A DNA stretch of 49,164 nt from CAYJDR01 sp964368965 (GTDB lineage: Bacteria; Chrysiogenota; Deferribacteres; Deferribacterales; Mucispirillaceae), in contig CAYJDR010000013.1 of assembly GCA_964368965.1 (NCBI GenBank), positions 1 through 49,164 of the forward strand, written 5' to 3'. The translations under genes and the position numbers were made by a program. The notes under the pieces were generated by a model that saw only the letters and a list, made by a program, of their open reading frames with translations, ran no database searches and was not told the DNA's origin. The number at the start of each line of letters is the position of its first letter. The stretch's first letter is position 1. Shown piece after piece: positions 36,260 to 45,018 of the stretch.

Positions 36260-36697
36260 GTGTCGATAATTGATAAGCTTCGCTCTAAATTGAGCGTGAT
36301 GATGAACATTGATAGACCAGCAAAGGTTATTGCAGCCTCTGCTGGTATTGGTACGTTTATTGGTTTGTCACCTTATATTGGGTTGCATACTTACATGACG
36401 TTCTTCATATCTGGCGCGTGGAATTTACCTGTAGCACCTATGCTCGTTGGCGCATATATCACTAATCCACTCACAATCCCGATTGTTTATGGGTTATCCA
36501 CAAAGCTAGGTATGATCATCTTGAACCAAGGCGACCATATGCATTTTGACTGGGATAACGTCACAATATCTAGCTTGCTAGAAGCGGGCAAGCATTTAAT
36601 ATGGCCGTTTATAGTGGGTACTCACGTTGCAGCTATAGTGCTAAGTTTGCTGATGTATGTAATTGTTTTCGGAATTGTTAAAATATATCGCGACTAG
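36260..36697 (+). CDS. DUF2062 membrane protein
   Basis: 145 residues with a GTG start (36260). The DUF2062 pattern is seen: IAASAGIGTFIGLSPYIGLHTYM (in two parts), then AWNLPVAPMLVGAYITNPLTIPIVYGLSTKLG and a final hydrophobic helix (AAIVLSLLMYVIVFGIV). Three or so membrane helices. The family is widespread in Gram-negative bacteria with no firm function. It is probably the last gene of the mqnE-galU-lon unit; the gap to the next gene (138 bases) is AT-rich with no clear terminator. Confidence 0.85.
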   Translation: MSIIDKLRSKLSVMMNIDRPAKVIAASAGIGTFIGLSPYIGLHTYMTFFISGAWNLPVAPMLVGAYITNPLTIPIVYGLSTKLGMIILNQGDHMHFDWDNVTISSLLEAGKHLIWPFIVGTHVAAIVLSLLMYVIVFGIVKIYRD

Positions 36698-36835
36698 TTT
36701 TTTAGTTAAATTGTAATATAAATATAAAAAACTGCATTATCTACTTGCAATTATTTACTTAATTAGTTAAATTATAATAAGATACGTATGTTACAGATGT
36801 ATCAGTTTTCACAAAATTAAAGGTGATGATATAAA

Positions 36836-37720
36836 ATGGCGAAATTAGTTGCGATAGCAAGTGGTAAAGGTGGCGTTGGTAAGAGCTTCTGTTCTTCTAG
36901 CTTGTCACTATCACTAAACTCTGCTGGCTACAAAACATTGCTTGTAGATGCAGACCTTGGTGGCGCAAACTTGCACAACTTTGTTGGTTTAAAAGTTCCT
37001 GGAGTGGGGCTTTACAACTTTATTAGGGAACGCTCTAGCATTACCGATGTCATAGTTCAATCGCCAGTTGGTGTCGATTTTATCGGCGGTTCAGGCGATG
37101 TATTGGGCATGGCACATATTACAAAGTTTGAAAAAATTAAAATTTTAACAAACTTGCAAAACTTAGATTATGACTACGTATTACTTGACCTTGGCGCAGG
37201 CACAAGCTTCAACATGGTTGATATGTTTAATGTGGCTGATATCAAGATAGTTGTGATGTCAGGCGAGCCTACATCAATCGAGAATGCTTATGGTTTCCTA
37301 AAAGTTGCAATTTATCGCCATATAGAAAGGTTCCTTTCAAAAAGATGGGACTTTGAAGAAGTTAATAAAAAACTACGCAGCAAAAGTATGAACTTCCCTA
37401 ACGTGCAATCAATCGTAGATGTAGCATATGGGATAGATAGTAAGGTTGCTGTCGCTATAGAGTCGTTCGTTAAATCGTTTACACCGTACATGATACTAAA
37501 TCAGGTTAAGTATAAACGAGAACTTAACGTATTTTATGGATTTGAAAAAGTTACACAGAAGTATTTGAATATAGATATAGATAAGCTAGGGTTTCTCCCT
37601 TATGATGAAAAAGTAAGCGATTGTATCAAGTTGCTAACTCCGTTTTATGTTACGTATCCTGATAGTGAAACGGTTGGTTGCGTTGATGACATTAGAGCCC
37701 AATTAGTATCTATATCGTAG
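36836..37720 (+). CDS. FlhG/MinD-like ATPase
   Basis: 294-residue SIMIBI P-loop ATPase. The deviant Walker A SGKGGVGKS is at residues 9-17, followed by LLVDADLGGANLHNFVGL and YVLLDLGAGTSFNMVDMF, a pattern typical of FlhG (YlxH), which controls flagellar number and placement. It is paired with the CheW-CheZ fusion gene twelve bases downstream, supporting a motility role. An ordinary ParA/MinD role in positioning chemotaxis arrays is the alternative. GGTGATG ribosome binding site. Confidence 0.82.
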   Translation: MAKLVAIASGKGGVGKSFCSSSLSLSLNSAGYKTLLVDADLGGANLHNFVGLKVPGVGLYNFIRERSSITDVIVQSPVGVDFIGGSGDVLGMAHITKFEKIKILTNLQNLDYDYVLLDLGAGTSFNMVDMFNVADIKIVVMSGEPTSIENAYGFLKVAIYRHIERFLSKRWDFEEVNKKLRSKSMNFPNVQSIVDVAYGIDSKVAVAIESFVKSFTPYMILNQVKYKRELNVFYGFEKVTQKYLNIDIDKLGFLPYDEKVSDCIKLLTPFYVTYPDSETVGCVDDIRAQLVSIS

Positions 37721-37732
37721 AGGTAAATTGAT

Positions 37733-39604
37733 ATGAAAGACGATATTCTACACAAAGATTTTATTGAAGAGTATTCCGAAGAAGCTGATGTTGTTCAGCT
37801 CGTTGGTACAAAACTTGGTGATGAAGAATATGCAATTGATGTACTGAAAATTCAAGAAATCATACGCACTGTTGAAATAACAATAGTTCCTAGAATGGAT
37901 CACTACATCCTTGGCGTGATGAACCTTCGTGGAAAGGTTATACCTGTTATTGATTTGCGTATTAGATTTGGACTTGGTAGGTACGATTTTGACAAAGAAA
38001 CTCGCATCATTGTTGTTCGTTTTGAAAAGCAAAATATTGGTTTTGTCGTTGATGAAGTTACCGAAGTTATCAGGATAGAACGTAGCATGGTTGAGCCTTC
38101 ACCACCATTAGTTGGCGCTGTTGGGCAAGAGTATGTTTTAGGTATATGTAAGTTCAATTCACGCCTTATTATGTTGCTTGATATTGATAGAGTTGTTGGC
38201 GAAGCTAGTGATTTTGCAGAAAGTGACCTCCGTAAAAAAATGCTTGGCATTCCAAAAAACGGCACTCAAGCACTAGCTGCTGCTGAAGAGCCAGCTCCTG
38301 TTGTTAAAGCTCCAGAAGCTATTGCTCCAGCTGCAAACGACATAGATGCTGAAATCGCTAAAGAACTGGCTATGCGTGAAGCAGAAACGGAAGAATTAAA
38401 TAAACGCAAGGCTGATGAAAAAAAGTCTGACGCGCAAGCAGATCTAGATGCAGAAATTGCTAAAGAACTAGCTATGCGCGAAGCTGAAACAGCAGAACTA
38501 AACAAACGCAAAGCAGAAGAAAAAGCCTCTGCTAATGAGTTAGATATAGATGCGGAAATAGCTAGGGAACTAGCTATGCGTGAAGCAGAAACAGAAGAAT
38601 TAAACAAGCGCAAAGCTGAAGAAAAAGCTGTTGAAGATGCACTCGATATAGATGCTCAAATTGCTAAAGAACTTGCTATGCGTGAAGCAGAAACAGAAGC
38701 TCTTAACAAAAAAAAAAGCGAGGCCCAGAAAACTACTGGCGCTAGCGAGCACACTGGTGTAAATGATGATGACGCTATGGCTGAAGTATTGCGTGATGCA
38801 ATGTCACAAAGCGAAGCGTTGTTTAAAGATAACGAGAAACACATCGAGCAAGATGAACTTGATGCATTAATTGCTAAAGAACTTGCTAAACGTGAAGCAG
38901 AAACAGAGGAACTTAACCAACGTAATCGTCAAGAAGATACGGTTAAAAAACAACTAGTTATTGACGTTGAATCTAAAGGTGAAGATGGTACGGTATATTC
39001 TGTTGCTGGTAGCGAAGAGAAGAGTGGCGACCGTGCCTCTATACAAGAGCTTAAAGATATGGCTAGCAAAATCATATCTGGTGAAGAAGCTAGCGACTTA
39101 AGTGTCAATATCAAAGGCGAAATAGGTGAACTATTAAAGCTTATCGTTGATACAAAGTCTAGAGTGGACGATTTACCACCAACTATTGAAAACTCTCAAA
39201 GCGAGATACCTGTTGTTACAACATATCTCACAGAAATAAATAATGAAACAGAGCACGCAACAGATAGCTTACGTGCTTCTACTAACGAGCTTATGGCGTT
39301 TTATGATAATTTCGTGAGTGACGTTAAAAGCTTGAAAGGGTTATTAACCCTTGAGAAAAAAGACGAATTTATTACACTATATGATAAGCTGTTAACAGTT
39401 GACTTGCCAAAAGCACAAAAAATAGGCTTACACTTACTTGAAGCTTTAGAATTCCAAGATATTACAGAGCAAAAGCTTCGTAAGGTTATCAAGTCTATAG
39501 AAGATATTGGCTTACGTATTGGTACAATAGTTGGCTTTTTATATGTACAAAACCCAAATGATGAGCGCAGAGATAAACTGCTTGCTGACTATGGGTTATC
39601 GTAA
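37733..39604 (+). CDS. CheW-CheZ fusion with 34-residue repeat linker
   Basis: 623 residues. Residues 18-157 form a CheW domain (EYAIDVLKIQEIIR, ILGVMNLRGKVIPVIDLR, FVVDEVTEVIRI). Residues 203-338 are four near-identical 34-residue repeats starting at 203, 237, 271 and 305 (DIDAEIAKELAMREAETEEL...), with a fifth diverged copy at 375-398; they predict a long charged helix. The C-terminus (about 495-623) looks like CheZ: FQDITEQKLRKVI at 574-586 keeps Asp576 and Gln580, equivalent to the catalytic Asp143 and Gln147 of E. coli CheZ. The protein could tie CheY-P phosphatase activity to receptor arrays. Confidence 0.85.
   Translation: MKDDILHKDFIEEYSEEADVVQLVGTKLGDEEYAIDVLKIQEIIRTVEITIVPRMDHYILGVMNLRGKVIPVIDLRIRFGLGRYDFDKETRIIVVRFEKQNIGFVVDEVTEVIRIERSMVEPSPPLVGAVGQEYVLGICKFNSRLIMLLDIDRVVGEASDFAESDLRKKMLGIPKNGTQALAAAEEPAPVVKAPEAIAPAANDIDAEIAKELAMREAETEELNKRKADEKKSDAQADLDAEIAKELAMREAETAELNKRKAEEKASANELDIDAEIARELAMREAETEELNKRKAEEKAVEDALDIDAQIAKELAMREAETEALNKKKSEAQKTTGASEHTGVNDDDAMAEVLRDAMSQSEALFKDNEKHIEQDELDALIAKELAKREAETEELNQRNRQEDTVKKQLVIDVESKGEDGTVYSVAGSEEKSGDRASIQELKDMASKIISGEEASDLSVNIKGEIGELLKLIVDTKSRVDDLPPTIENSQSEIPVVTTYLTEINNETEHATDSLRASTNELMAFYDNFVSDVKSLKGLLTLEKKDEFITLYDKLLTVDLPKAQKIGLHLLEALEFQDITEQKLRKVIKSIEDIGLRIGTIVGFLYVQNPNDERRDKLLADYGLS
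38339..38746 (+). repeat. Four tandem 102-base repeats in the CheW-CheZ gene
   Basis: Period is exactly 102 bases (34 codons), with units starting near 38339, 38441, 38543 and 38645. The copies differ at many third positions, so the protein sequence is kept more strictly than the DNA. A diverged fifth unit lies at about 38855-38926. Confidence 0.85.
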
Positions 39605-39628
39605 GATTTTCTGTTAAATAAACCATTC

Positions 39629-39662
39629 ATATCCCGTGAGTTCGCTTGCGGGATATTTTTTT
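39629..39662 (+). terminator. Intrinsic terminator after the CheW-CheZ gene
   Basis: ATATCCCG (39629-39636) pairs with CGGGATAT (39649-39656); the stem continues inward (two wobbles) to a TTCG loop. A T-run follows to 39662. The next gene's GGAGG is only four bases further on. Confidence 0.92.
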
Positions 39663-39675
39663 CATGGAGGACTAT

Positions 39676-40950
39676 GTGTCGGTACTACATTTTTTCATAG
39701 CTTGTTCTGCTATACTTGCAGTTGCATCTGTTTTTTTACTTGTTAAGTACCTTGGTGCTAAGGCTAGCCAATCATCAGAACTTACTCTACTTTATGAGAA
39801 ATTAAGCAATGAAGAAGAGCGCTACCAACGACAAGAACATGCACATAAAGAACTTATAAAAACTAAAGATGAACAAATAAATGATCTTAGAAACAGCATA
39901 AGTGCAGATGCAGAAACAAAAAAACGCCAAATAGAAGAACTAAAAAATGCATTCCAATCACTAAGTGAAGAGGTGCTTGAAGATAAATCTAAAAAGTTTA
40001 ACACAATGCAATCAGAAACGTTAACTGGCTTAAAAGAAGATATCGAAAAATTTAGGAAAGCGTTTACTGAGTCAGCACGCGATGAGCATACTCAACGTGG
40101 GCTACTGATGCGAGAGATTGACACGCTCAAAGATTTAAACTTGAAGATATCAGAAGATGCTCTCAATCTCACAAAAGCGTTGAAAAACGACTCAAAAGTA
40201 CGTGGCAACTGGGGCGAGATGATACTCGAACAACTGTTGCAAAGTAGTGGACTTGTTGAAGATGAAACATACTTTTTGCAACATTCGATAGCAAACGAAG
40301 AGGGCAAGCAACTGCGCCCTGACGCGTTGATAAAGTTACCACATGATAAGTATATCGTTGTCGACTCAAAGGTAAACCTTGTCGACTATGAAAAATATAT
40401 TAGCGCAGAAGATGACACTGAACGCAACAAACATCTAGCAGCACATATCAACTCAATCAAGCGCCACATTTCATCATTAAGTGGCAAAGATTACGAAAAG
40501 CTAAAAGATTTTGAAGGGCTTGATTTTGTGATAATGTTTGTGCCGATTGAGGGTGCTATTACGGAACTTTTCAGGGGCGACTTAGGCAGTGAACTTTACT
40601 TTGAAGCATACAAAAATAATGTAATGATTGTTACGCCGACAACGCTTATGCCTGTTTTACGTGTTATTGGGCAACTATGGCGCAACGAATTACGCGATAA
40701 AAACGTGCGTGAAATTATGTCGCAAACTGAAAAGCTTCTTGATAAATTCCAAGTGTTTGTTGGACATATGGAAAAAGTTAAACGAAGCATATCAACTGCA
40801 TCAGATGCCTATGATAGCGCAATCGCTAGTATGCAAACAGGGCGTGGCTCTCTTATTTCAAGGGTGCAAAAACTATCAGCATTATCTGGTAAAAAATTAG
40901 ATATATCGTCAAACTATCTAAACGCATTAGATAGTGGTGATGATGAATAA
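39676..40950 (+). CDS. rmuC: RmuC-family protein
   Basis: RmuC proteins limit DNA rearrangements at inverted repeats and carry a restriction-endonuclease-like fold. The N-terminal membrane helix (about 3-24) is followed by a long coiled coil (about 30-165) and the conserved core: RGNWGEMILEQLLQSSGL, RPDALIKLPHDKYIVVDSKV, FVIMFVPIEGAITEL and MIVTPTTLMPVLRVIGQLWR. I chose GTG 39676 because GGAGG sits five bases upstream; ATG 39664 in the same frame has only terminator sequence before it. About 424 residues. Confidence 0.9.
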   Translation: MSVLHFFIACSAILAVASVFLLVKYLGAKASQSSELTLLYEKLSNEEERYQRQEHAHKELIKTKDEQINDLRNSISADAETKKRQIEELKNAFQSLSEEVLEDKSKKFNTMQSETLTGLKEDIEKFRKAFTESARDEHTQRGLLMREIDTLKDLNLKISEDALNLTKALKNDSKVRGNWGEMILEQLLQSSGLVEDETYFLQHSIANEEGKQLRPDALIKLPHDKYIVVDSKVNLVDYEKYISAEDDTERNKHLAAHINSIKRHISSLSGKDYEKLKDFEGLDFVIMFVPIEGAITELFRGDLGSELYFEAYKNNVMIVTPTTLMPVLRVIGQLWRNELRDKNVREIMSQTEKLLDKFQVFVGHMEKVKRSISTASDAYDSAIASMQTGRGSLISRVQKLSALSGKKLDISSNYLNALDSGDDE

Positions 40951-40980
40951 TTGACTTAATACATTAAGTTGTGGTAGTAT
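40951..40980 (+). promoter_or_regulatory. Promoter with palindrome before the flippase-like gene
   Basis: TTGACT (40951-40956) and TAGTAT (40975-40980) with 18-base spacing. A palindrome ACTTAAT-ac-ATTAAGT (40954-40969) fills the spacer and overlaps the -35 box, as an operator would. Confidence 0.5.
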
Positions 40981-41011
40981 ACAAAGCTTTTACGCAAAAG
41001 GTTAAATTTAC

Positions 41012-41932
41012 ATGTCAAATCGCATAAAAACTGTTTTAAAAATAGTTGTTACTGTTGCATTATTAGTTCTGATGTTCTACTTTGCTGGTATCGGGAACGT
41101 TCTTGACACAATTGCAAATGCAGATCCAGTATATATTATACTTGCTTTCACTCTTATCTTTATTGGCTCACTCGTGGCCGCTTACAGGTGGTATACAGTT
41201 ATGCATACGCTTGATTTTGAAGGCAGTGTATCATTTTACACCAGGAGCTATCTTAGAGGTATATTCTTAAACCAACTGTTGCCATCATCTATTGGTGGTG
41301 ATACTATCAGGGTTTTAGATGTTGCAGAGTTGGGGTATAAAAAACGCCACGCATTAATAGGTGTTATACTCGATAGAGGATTAGGTATATATGGTATCTT
41401 ACTTGTAAATATAATATTTTTGAACTTTACAACTCCATTATTGCCATATTCGTTATGGCTTGTTTTAAATGCGATATGTGTGGTTGGTATTGTTGGCTTT
41501 TTTGTGTTTGCTTATATCCATAAACTAAAATTTTTAGAAAAGATAAAATATGCTGAGCTACTAATACAGCCATCAAGCTCAATGCTTCGTGTGATAGGCA
41601 ACTGGAATAAATTAAGCGTTCAAACGATATTGACAGTAAGTGTTCATATCTTAACTTTCGCTGGTGTATTTTTTATTGCGCATGCGTTAGGGGTTGAACT
41701 ACCTGTTTCAACATTTATGATTATTATGCCACCTGTGATATTGTTGACAATTATTCCTATATCGCTTGCAGGTTGGGGCATACGTGAGGGCGCAATGGTT
41801 GGGCTTCTAGCGTTTGCAAATGTTAGCAGTAGTGATGCAATAGCGATATCAATATTGTTTGGTTTTTCATATATTTTACAAGGCATCATTGGTGCTTATT
41901 TTTGGTTTAAATCTAATAAGAAAGGGAAATAG
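41012..41932 (+). CDS. Flippase-like membrane protein (LPG synthase TM / UPF0104 family)
   Basis: 306 residues with about eight membrane helices. It has the AglD/UPF0104 hallmarks: a first helix pair, AYRWYTVM, then RSYLRGIFLNQLLPSSIGGDTIRV and LIGVILDRGLGI, and late LAGWGIREGAMVGLL. Relatives share the membrane domain of lysylphosphatidylglycerol synthase but lack its catalytic soluble domain; roles in lipid or glycolipid translocation have been proposed. It precedes two glycosyltransferase genes (gap four bases), which suggests a glycan-related task. Confidence 0.85.
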   Translation: MSNRIKTVLKIVVTVALLVLMFYFAGIGNVLDTIANADPVYIILAFTLIFIGSLVAAYRWYTVMHTLDFEGSVSFYTRSYLRGIFLNQLLPSSIGGDTIRVLDVAELGYKKRHALIGVILDRGLGIYGILLVNIIFLNFTTPLLPYSLWLVLNAICVVGIVGFFVFAYIHKLKFLEKIKYAELLIQPSSSMLRVIGNWNKLSVQTILTVSVHILTFAGVFFIAHALGVELPVSTFMIIMPPVILLTIIPISLAGWGIREGAMVGLLAFANVSSSDAIAISILFGFSYILQGIIGAYFWFKSNKKGK

Positions 41933-41935
41933 ATT

Positions 41936-43135
41936 ATGAATGTAGATACAATGAGGTTTATAGATAGATACGTAGGTACGCCATTATGTTTTATAGGTAC
42001 TGCGATACATAAACTATTCTTTAAGAAAGGAAAAATACGTCCGAAAAATATATTGTTTGTAGAGTTATCTGAAATGGGCAGCGCAATCATCGTTGACCCA
42101 GCCATGAGGAAAGCGAAAGCAGTGCACAACGCTGAACTATTTTTCTTAATATTTAAGAAAAATAAACCATCACTAGAGTTGTTGCAAACGATTGATGATG
42201 AAAATATTTTCGTGATTGATGCTGACGGTATGGTAGGTATTGTGCGTGATACGTTCAGGTTTCTCATGTGGGCAAGGAAGAGAAAGATTGATACTGTTAT
42301 CGACCTTGAACTTTTCTCTCGCTATACTGCATTACTTTCAGGTTTTGCAGGTGCTAACAATGTCGTGGGCTTCCACCGTTTTCATTCTGAGGGGCTTTAT
42401 CGTGGAAATATGATGACGCATAAAATGCAGTACAACCCTCAGCAACATATCGGGAAGAACTTTATTGCTATGGTGAACGCTCTATCAGAAAATAGCGACG
42501 GCACACCATACTCTAAAACATTTGTACACGATAGCGAACTAGAACTAGCAAAAGCAAATATTTTGCCAGAAAAAAAAGAAAGCGTTATCAATGTTTTAAA
42601 GAAATTAACACCTGAATACTCAGAAGGCAAGGGGATTATATTAATCAATCCAAACGCAAGCGAGTTGTTACCGCAACGTCGTTGGCAGAAAGATAAATAT
42701 GCTGAAGTTATAAGCATGTTGTCAGAAAAATATCCTGAAAAATTAATCATGATTACAGGTGCAAAAGGTGAAATGGCAGAAGCTCAGAAGCTTGTAAAAA
42801 TGAGTGGCGCAGGCAACTGTTATTCAACGGCTGGATTATTTCATTTATCTGAGCTGACAGCGCTTTATACATTGTCAGAAATAATGGTTACAAATGACTC
42901 TGGTCCAGCTCACTTCGCATCAGTTACAAATATGCCGACAGTCGTAATATTCGGGCCGGAAACACCAGCACTCTATCGTTCACTTGGCGACACTACGCCG
43001 ATATTTGCAGGGCTTTCTTGCTCACCATGTGTATCTGCAGCAAACCACAGAAAAACACCTTGTCATGATAACGTGTGTTTGCAAGTTATTACTGCTGAAC
43101 AAGTTTTTAATACTGTGGTAGAGAGGTTAGGCTAA
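41936..43135 (+). CDS. Glycosyltransferase family 9 (heptosyltransferase-like)
   Basis: 399 residues. The GT9 donor-binding half is clear: INPNASELLPQRRWQKDKYAEVI (in two parts, about residues 238-260), LIMITGAKGEMAEA, TALYTLSEIMVTNDSGPAHFAS (with the conserved NDSGPAH), VVIFGPETP and a final Cys-rich LSCSPCVSAANHRKTPC. In this family such enzymes add ADP-heptose or related sugars to the lipid A core. The N-terminal domain is diverged, so the exact sugar cannot be stated. It shares one base with the next gene. Confidence 0.88.
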   Translation: MNVDTMRFIDRYVGTPLCFIGTAIHKLFFKKGKIRPKNILFVELSEMGSAIIVDPAMRKAKAVHNAELFFLIFKKNKPSLELLQTIDDENIFVIDADGMVGIVRDTFRFLMWARKRKIDTVIDLELFSRYTALLSGFAGANNVVGFHRFHSEGLYRGNMMTHKMQYNPQQHIGKNFIAMVNALSENSDGTPYSKTFVHDSELELAKANILPEKKESVINVLKKLTPEYSEGKGIILINPNASELLPQRRWQKDKYAEVISMLSEKYPEKLIMITGAKGEMAEAQKLVKMSGAGNCYSTAGLFHLSELTALYTLSEIMVTNDSGPAHFASVTNMPTVVIFGPETPALYRSLGDTTPIFAGLSCSPCVSAANHRKTPCHDNVCLQVITAEQVFNTVVERLG

Positions 43136-44556
43136 TGAAAGCGTGGTTTAATAGCTTATCAGATAACAACCAAGCGTTAGCCGTGATTATGCTAGCAAGC
43201 ATATTTCACGCTATTTACAATATATTTATCCCGATGAACGGTGACGAAGCATACTATTGGTTTTGGGCGTTAAAACCATCGCTTAGCTATTATGACCACC
43301 CAGCAATGATTGCATGGGTTATTTATCCGTTTACACTTCTTCCTGACCATGTATTCTTTGTTAGGCTTTCAACAGTTATTTGCATGTCAGTCACGCTATA
43401 TTATTTATTTCGCTTAACGTACGATATTGCTGGCAAACGTGCTGGTTGGTATGTTTTGATAATGTTTTCAGTGTTGCCAGCTGTGTGGCTTGGCTACATG
43501 ATTGTCACAATTGATTCGCCGTTAATGGCATTTTGGGCTGCTGCTCAATATTATACTTATAAAGCTATTGAAACTGATAAAACAAAATATTTCATAATTG
43601 CAGGCATTTTGACAGGTTGCACAATGCTTAGCAAATATACGGGGATATTGTTCCCTGTTGGTGTGTTTATATTTATTTTAATCAGGCGCAGGGATCTGTT
43701 GAAAGATGTAAGGCTATGGTTGACTGTGTTAATTGCCGCAATCGTTGTTATGCCGATATTTATCTGGAACTACTACCATGAGTGGATAAGCATCACATTT
43801 CAATATAAGCACGGCACAACGTCAAGTTTTGAGATAGACTTCAATGATTTTGCAGAGTTAGTGCTCGGTTCATTGCTAATTTTAATGCCGATTTTATCAT
43901 ATATCTTGATTAGATATATTTTCGATAAAAAGCGCTGGTGGCGTGATGATGCAAAACTATACTTAATGGCGCTTACGTTATTCCCGTTATTATTCTTTTT
44001 TTATAAAGGATTGTTTGCTAGGATGGAGCTAAACTGGATAATCGTTGCATTTATGGCTGGCGGTGTGCTGACAGCTATCGCTGCCGTTGAGTACGACATG
44101 AAGCGCACGTTCAAGTACGGGTGCATTTTAGCGCTCGTGATATCTGTTTTGTTTCGCTTAATGCCGTTTCTGCCGTTACCAGAGAACTTAAGCTACTCAT
44201 ATCGCTTATATGGCTACAAAGAGGCTGTTGAGTATGTAAATAAATTGCTAGGTCCTGATGACGTGATATTTAGCGACCACTTGACAACAGCGTCGTTATT
44301 GCACTTTTACTCTGACAGACGTGACGTTTATATCCCAGTTGATAGCCGTTTTAGCCAGTTTGATATATGGCATAAGCAAGAGCTTGATGAACCATACCTC
44401 GCAAAAAGTGGCTACTATGTAGGCAAAAGTGATAGAGGGGCAGAGCTTGCTACAAAATATGACAATGTGACATTGATAGAACACCTAGATATACAGCTTG
44501 AAAACGGAGCAAACCAACAGTTCTATGTCTATAAGGTGGAAGCTAGAAAAAACTAA
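43135..44556 (+). CDS. ArnT/PMT-like membrane glycosyltransferase (GT39/GT83)
   Basis: 473 residues with about ten to eleven membrane helices and a C-terminal periplasmic domain. The catalytic first loop carries MNGDEAYYWFWALKPSLSYYDHP (Asp-Glu acid pair near residues 37-38), the pattern of lipid-linked-sugar transferases such as ArnT. It is the third gene of the envelope-glycan group. Its acceptor could be lipid A, a protein or another glycan. The last codon (TAA 44554-44556) is part of the -35 element of the next gene's promoter. Confidence 0.88.
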   Translation: MKAWFNSLSDNNQALAVIMLASIFHAIYNIFIPMNGDEAYYWFWALKPSLSYYDHPAMIAWVIYPFTLLPDHVFFVRLSTVICMSVTLYYLFRLTYDIAGKRAGWYVLIMFSVLPAVWLGYMIVTIDSPLMAFWAAAQYYTYKAIETDKTKYFIIAGILTGCTMLSKYTGILFPVGVFIFILIRRRDLLKDVRLWLTVLIAAIVVMPIFIWNYYHEWISITFQYKHGTTSSFEIDFNDFAELVLGSLLILMPILSYILIRYIFDKKRWWRDDAKLYLMALTLFPLLFFFYKGLFARMELNWIIVAFMAGGVLTAIAAVEYDMKRTFKYGCILALVISVLFRLMPFLPLPENLSYSYRLYGYKEAVEYVNKLLGPDDVIFSDHLTTASLLHFYSDRRDVYIPVDSRFSQFDIWHKQELDEPYLAKSGYYVGKSDRGAELATKYDNVTLIEHLDIQLENGANQQFYVYKVEARKN

Positions 44557-44580
44557 AGTTTTCTGAATAAGTGCCGATGT
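44554..44580 (+). promoter_or_regulatory. Near-perfect sigma-28 (FliA) promoter
   Basis: TAAAGTTT (44554-44561), exactly eleven bases, then GCCGATGT (44573-44580). The E. coli FliA consensus is TAAAGTTT-N11-GCCGATAA, so 14 of 16 positions match at the correct spacing. The start of transcription would be about 45 bases before the 107-residue orphan gene. Confidence 0.75.
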
Positions 44581-44632
44581 AATATTATATGCAACATGGA
44601 CGTTGCGATAAACAAATCAAGGATGGTTTAAT

Positions 44633-44956
44633 ATGGCACTATTTATACCCAACATCATAACTGTTGAGCCAGTGCATCAAATCGCGCAAGAGCAAGCACG
44701 TGTAAACATGCTTAATAAGGCGGTTGTGCCACAGGGAACAGAGTTTCAGAAAATATATTTTGAAGAGCTAACAAAAAAACGATATATGGAAGATGGCAAC
44801 CTTGAAGGACTTTCCGAGATTGCGCGTATCCATCAAGAAGAATACTACGGCTTCGGTGGCACACATGTAAAGCGCTTCAAGATAGTATTCACAGAGTTCA
44901 ATATCACTATTAACATGGAAGAAAACTTCGGCAGATTAGTTGTAAAAGCTGCATAA
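44633..44956 (+). CDS. Orphan 107-residue protein under a sigma-28 promoter
   Basis: Small soluble protein with no signal peptide or membrane helix and no family I recognise. It is largely helical (about 15-75) and ends in strands (RFKIVFTEFNITINMEENFGRLVV). Charged, with EELTKKRYMED and EIARIHQEEYYGFGG motifs. AAGGATGG ribosome binding site. The only upstream promoter visible matches the flagellar sigma factor consensus, and a terminator follows the stop, so it is a monocistronic gene probably expressed with late flagellar or chemotaxis genes. Function unknown. Confidence 0.75.
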   Translation: MALFIPNIITVEPVHQIAQEQARVNMLNKAVVPQGTEFQKIYFEELTKKRYMEDGNLEGLSEIARIHQEEYYGFGGTHVKRFKIVFTEFNITINMEENFGRLVVKAA

Positions 44957-44980
44957 ATAAAAACTTGCATAAAATACCAA

Positions 44981-45018
44981 AACACCCTACACTATAAAAA
45001 AGATGAGGGTGTTTTTTT
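44981..45018 (+). terminator. Intrinsic terminator after the sigma-28 orphan
   Basis: AACACCCT (44981-44988) pairs with AGGGTGTT (45006-45013), followed by T residues to 45018. The 3' arm also supplies the GAGGGTG that is the likely ribosome binding site of the next gene (GTG at 45019). Confidence 0.88.

Noticed and set aside
38339..38926. CRISPR-like regular repeats
   Set aside because: Repeats are in-frame coding units with no unique spacers.
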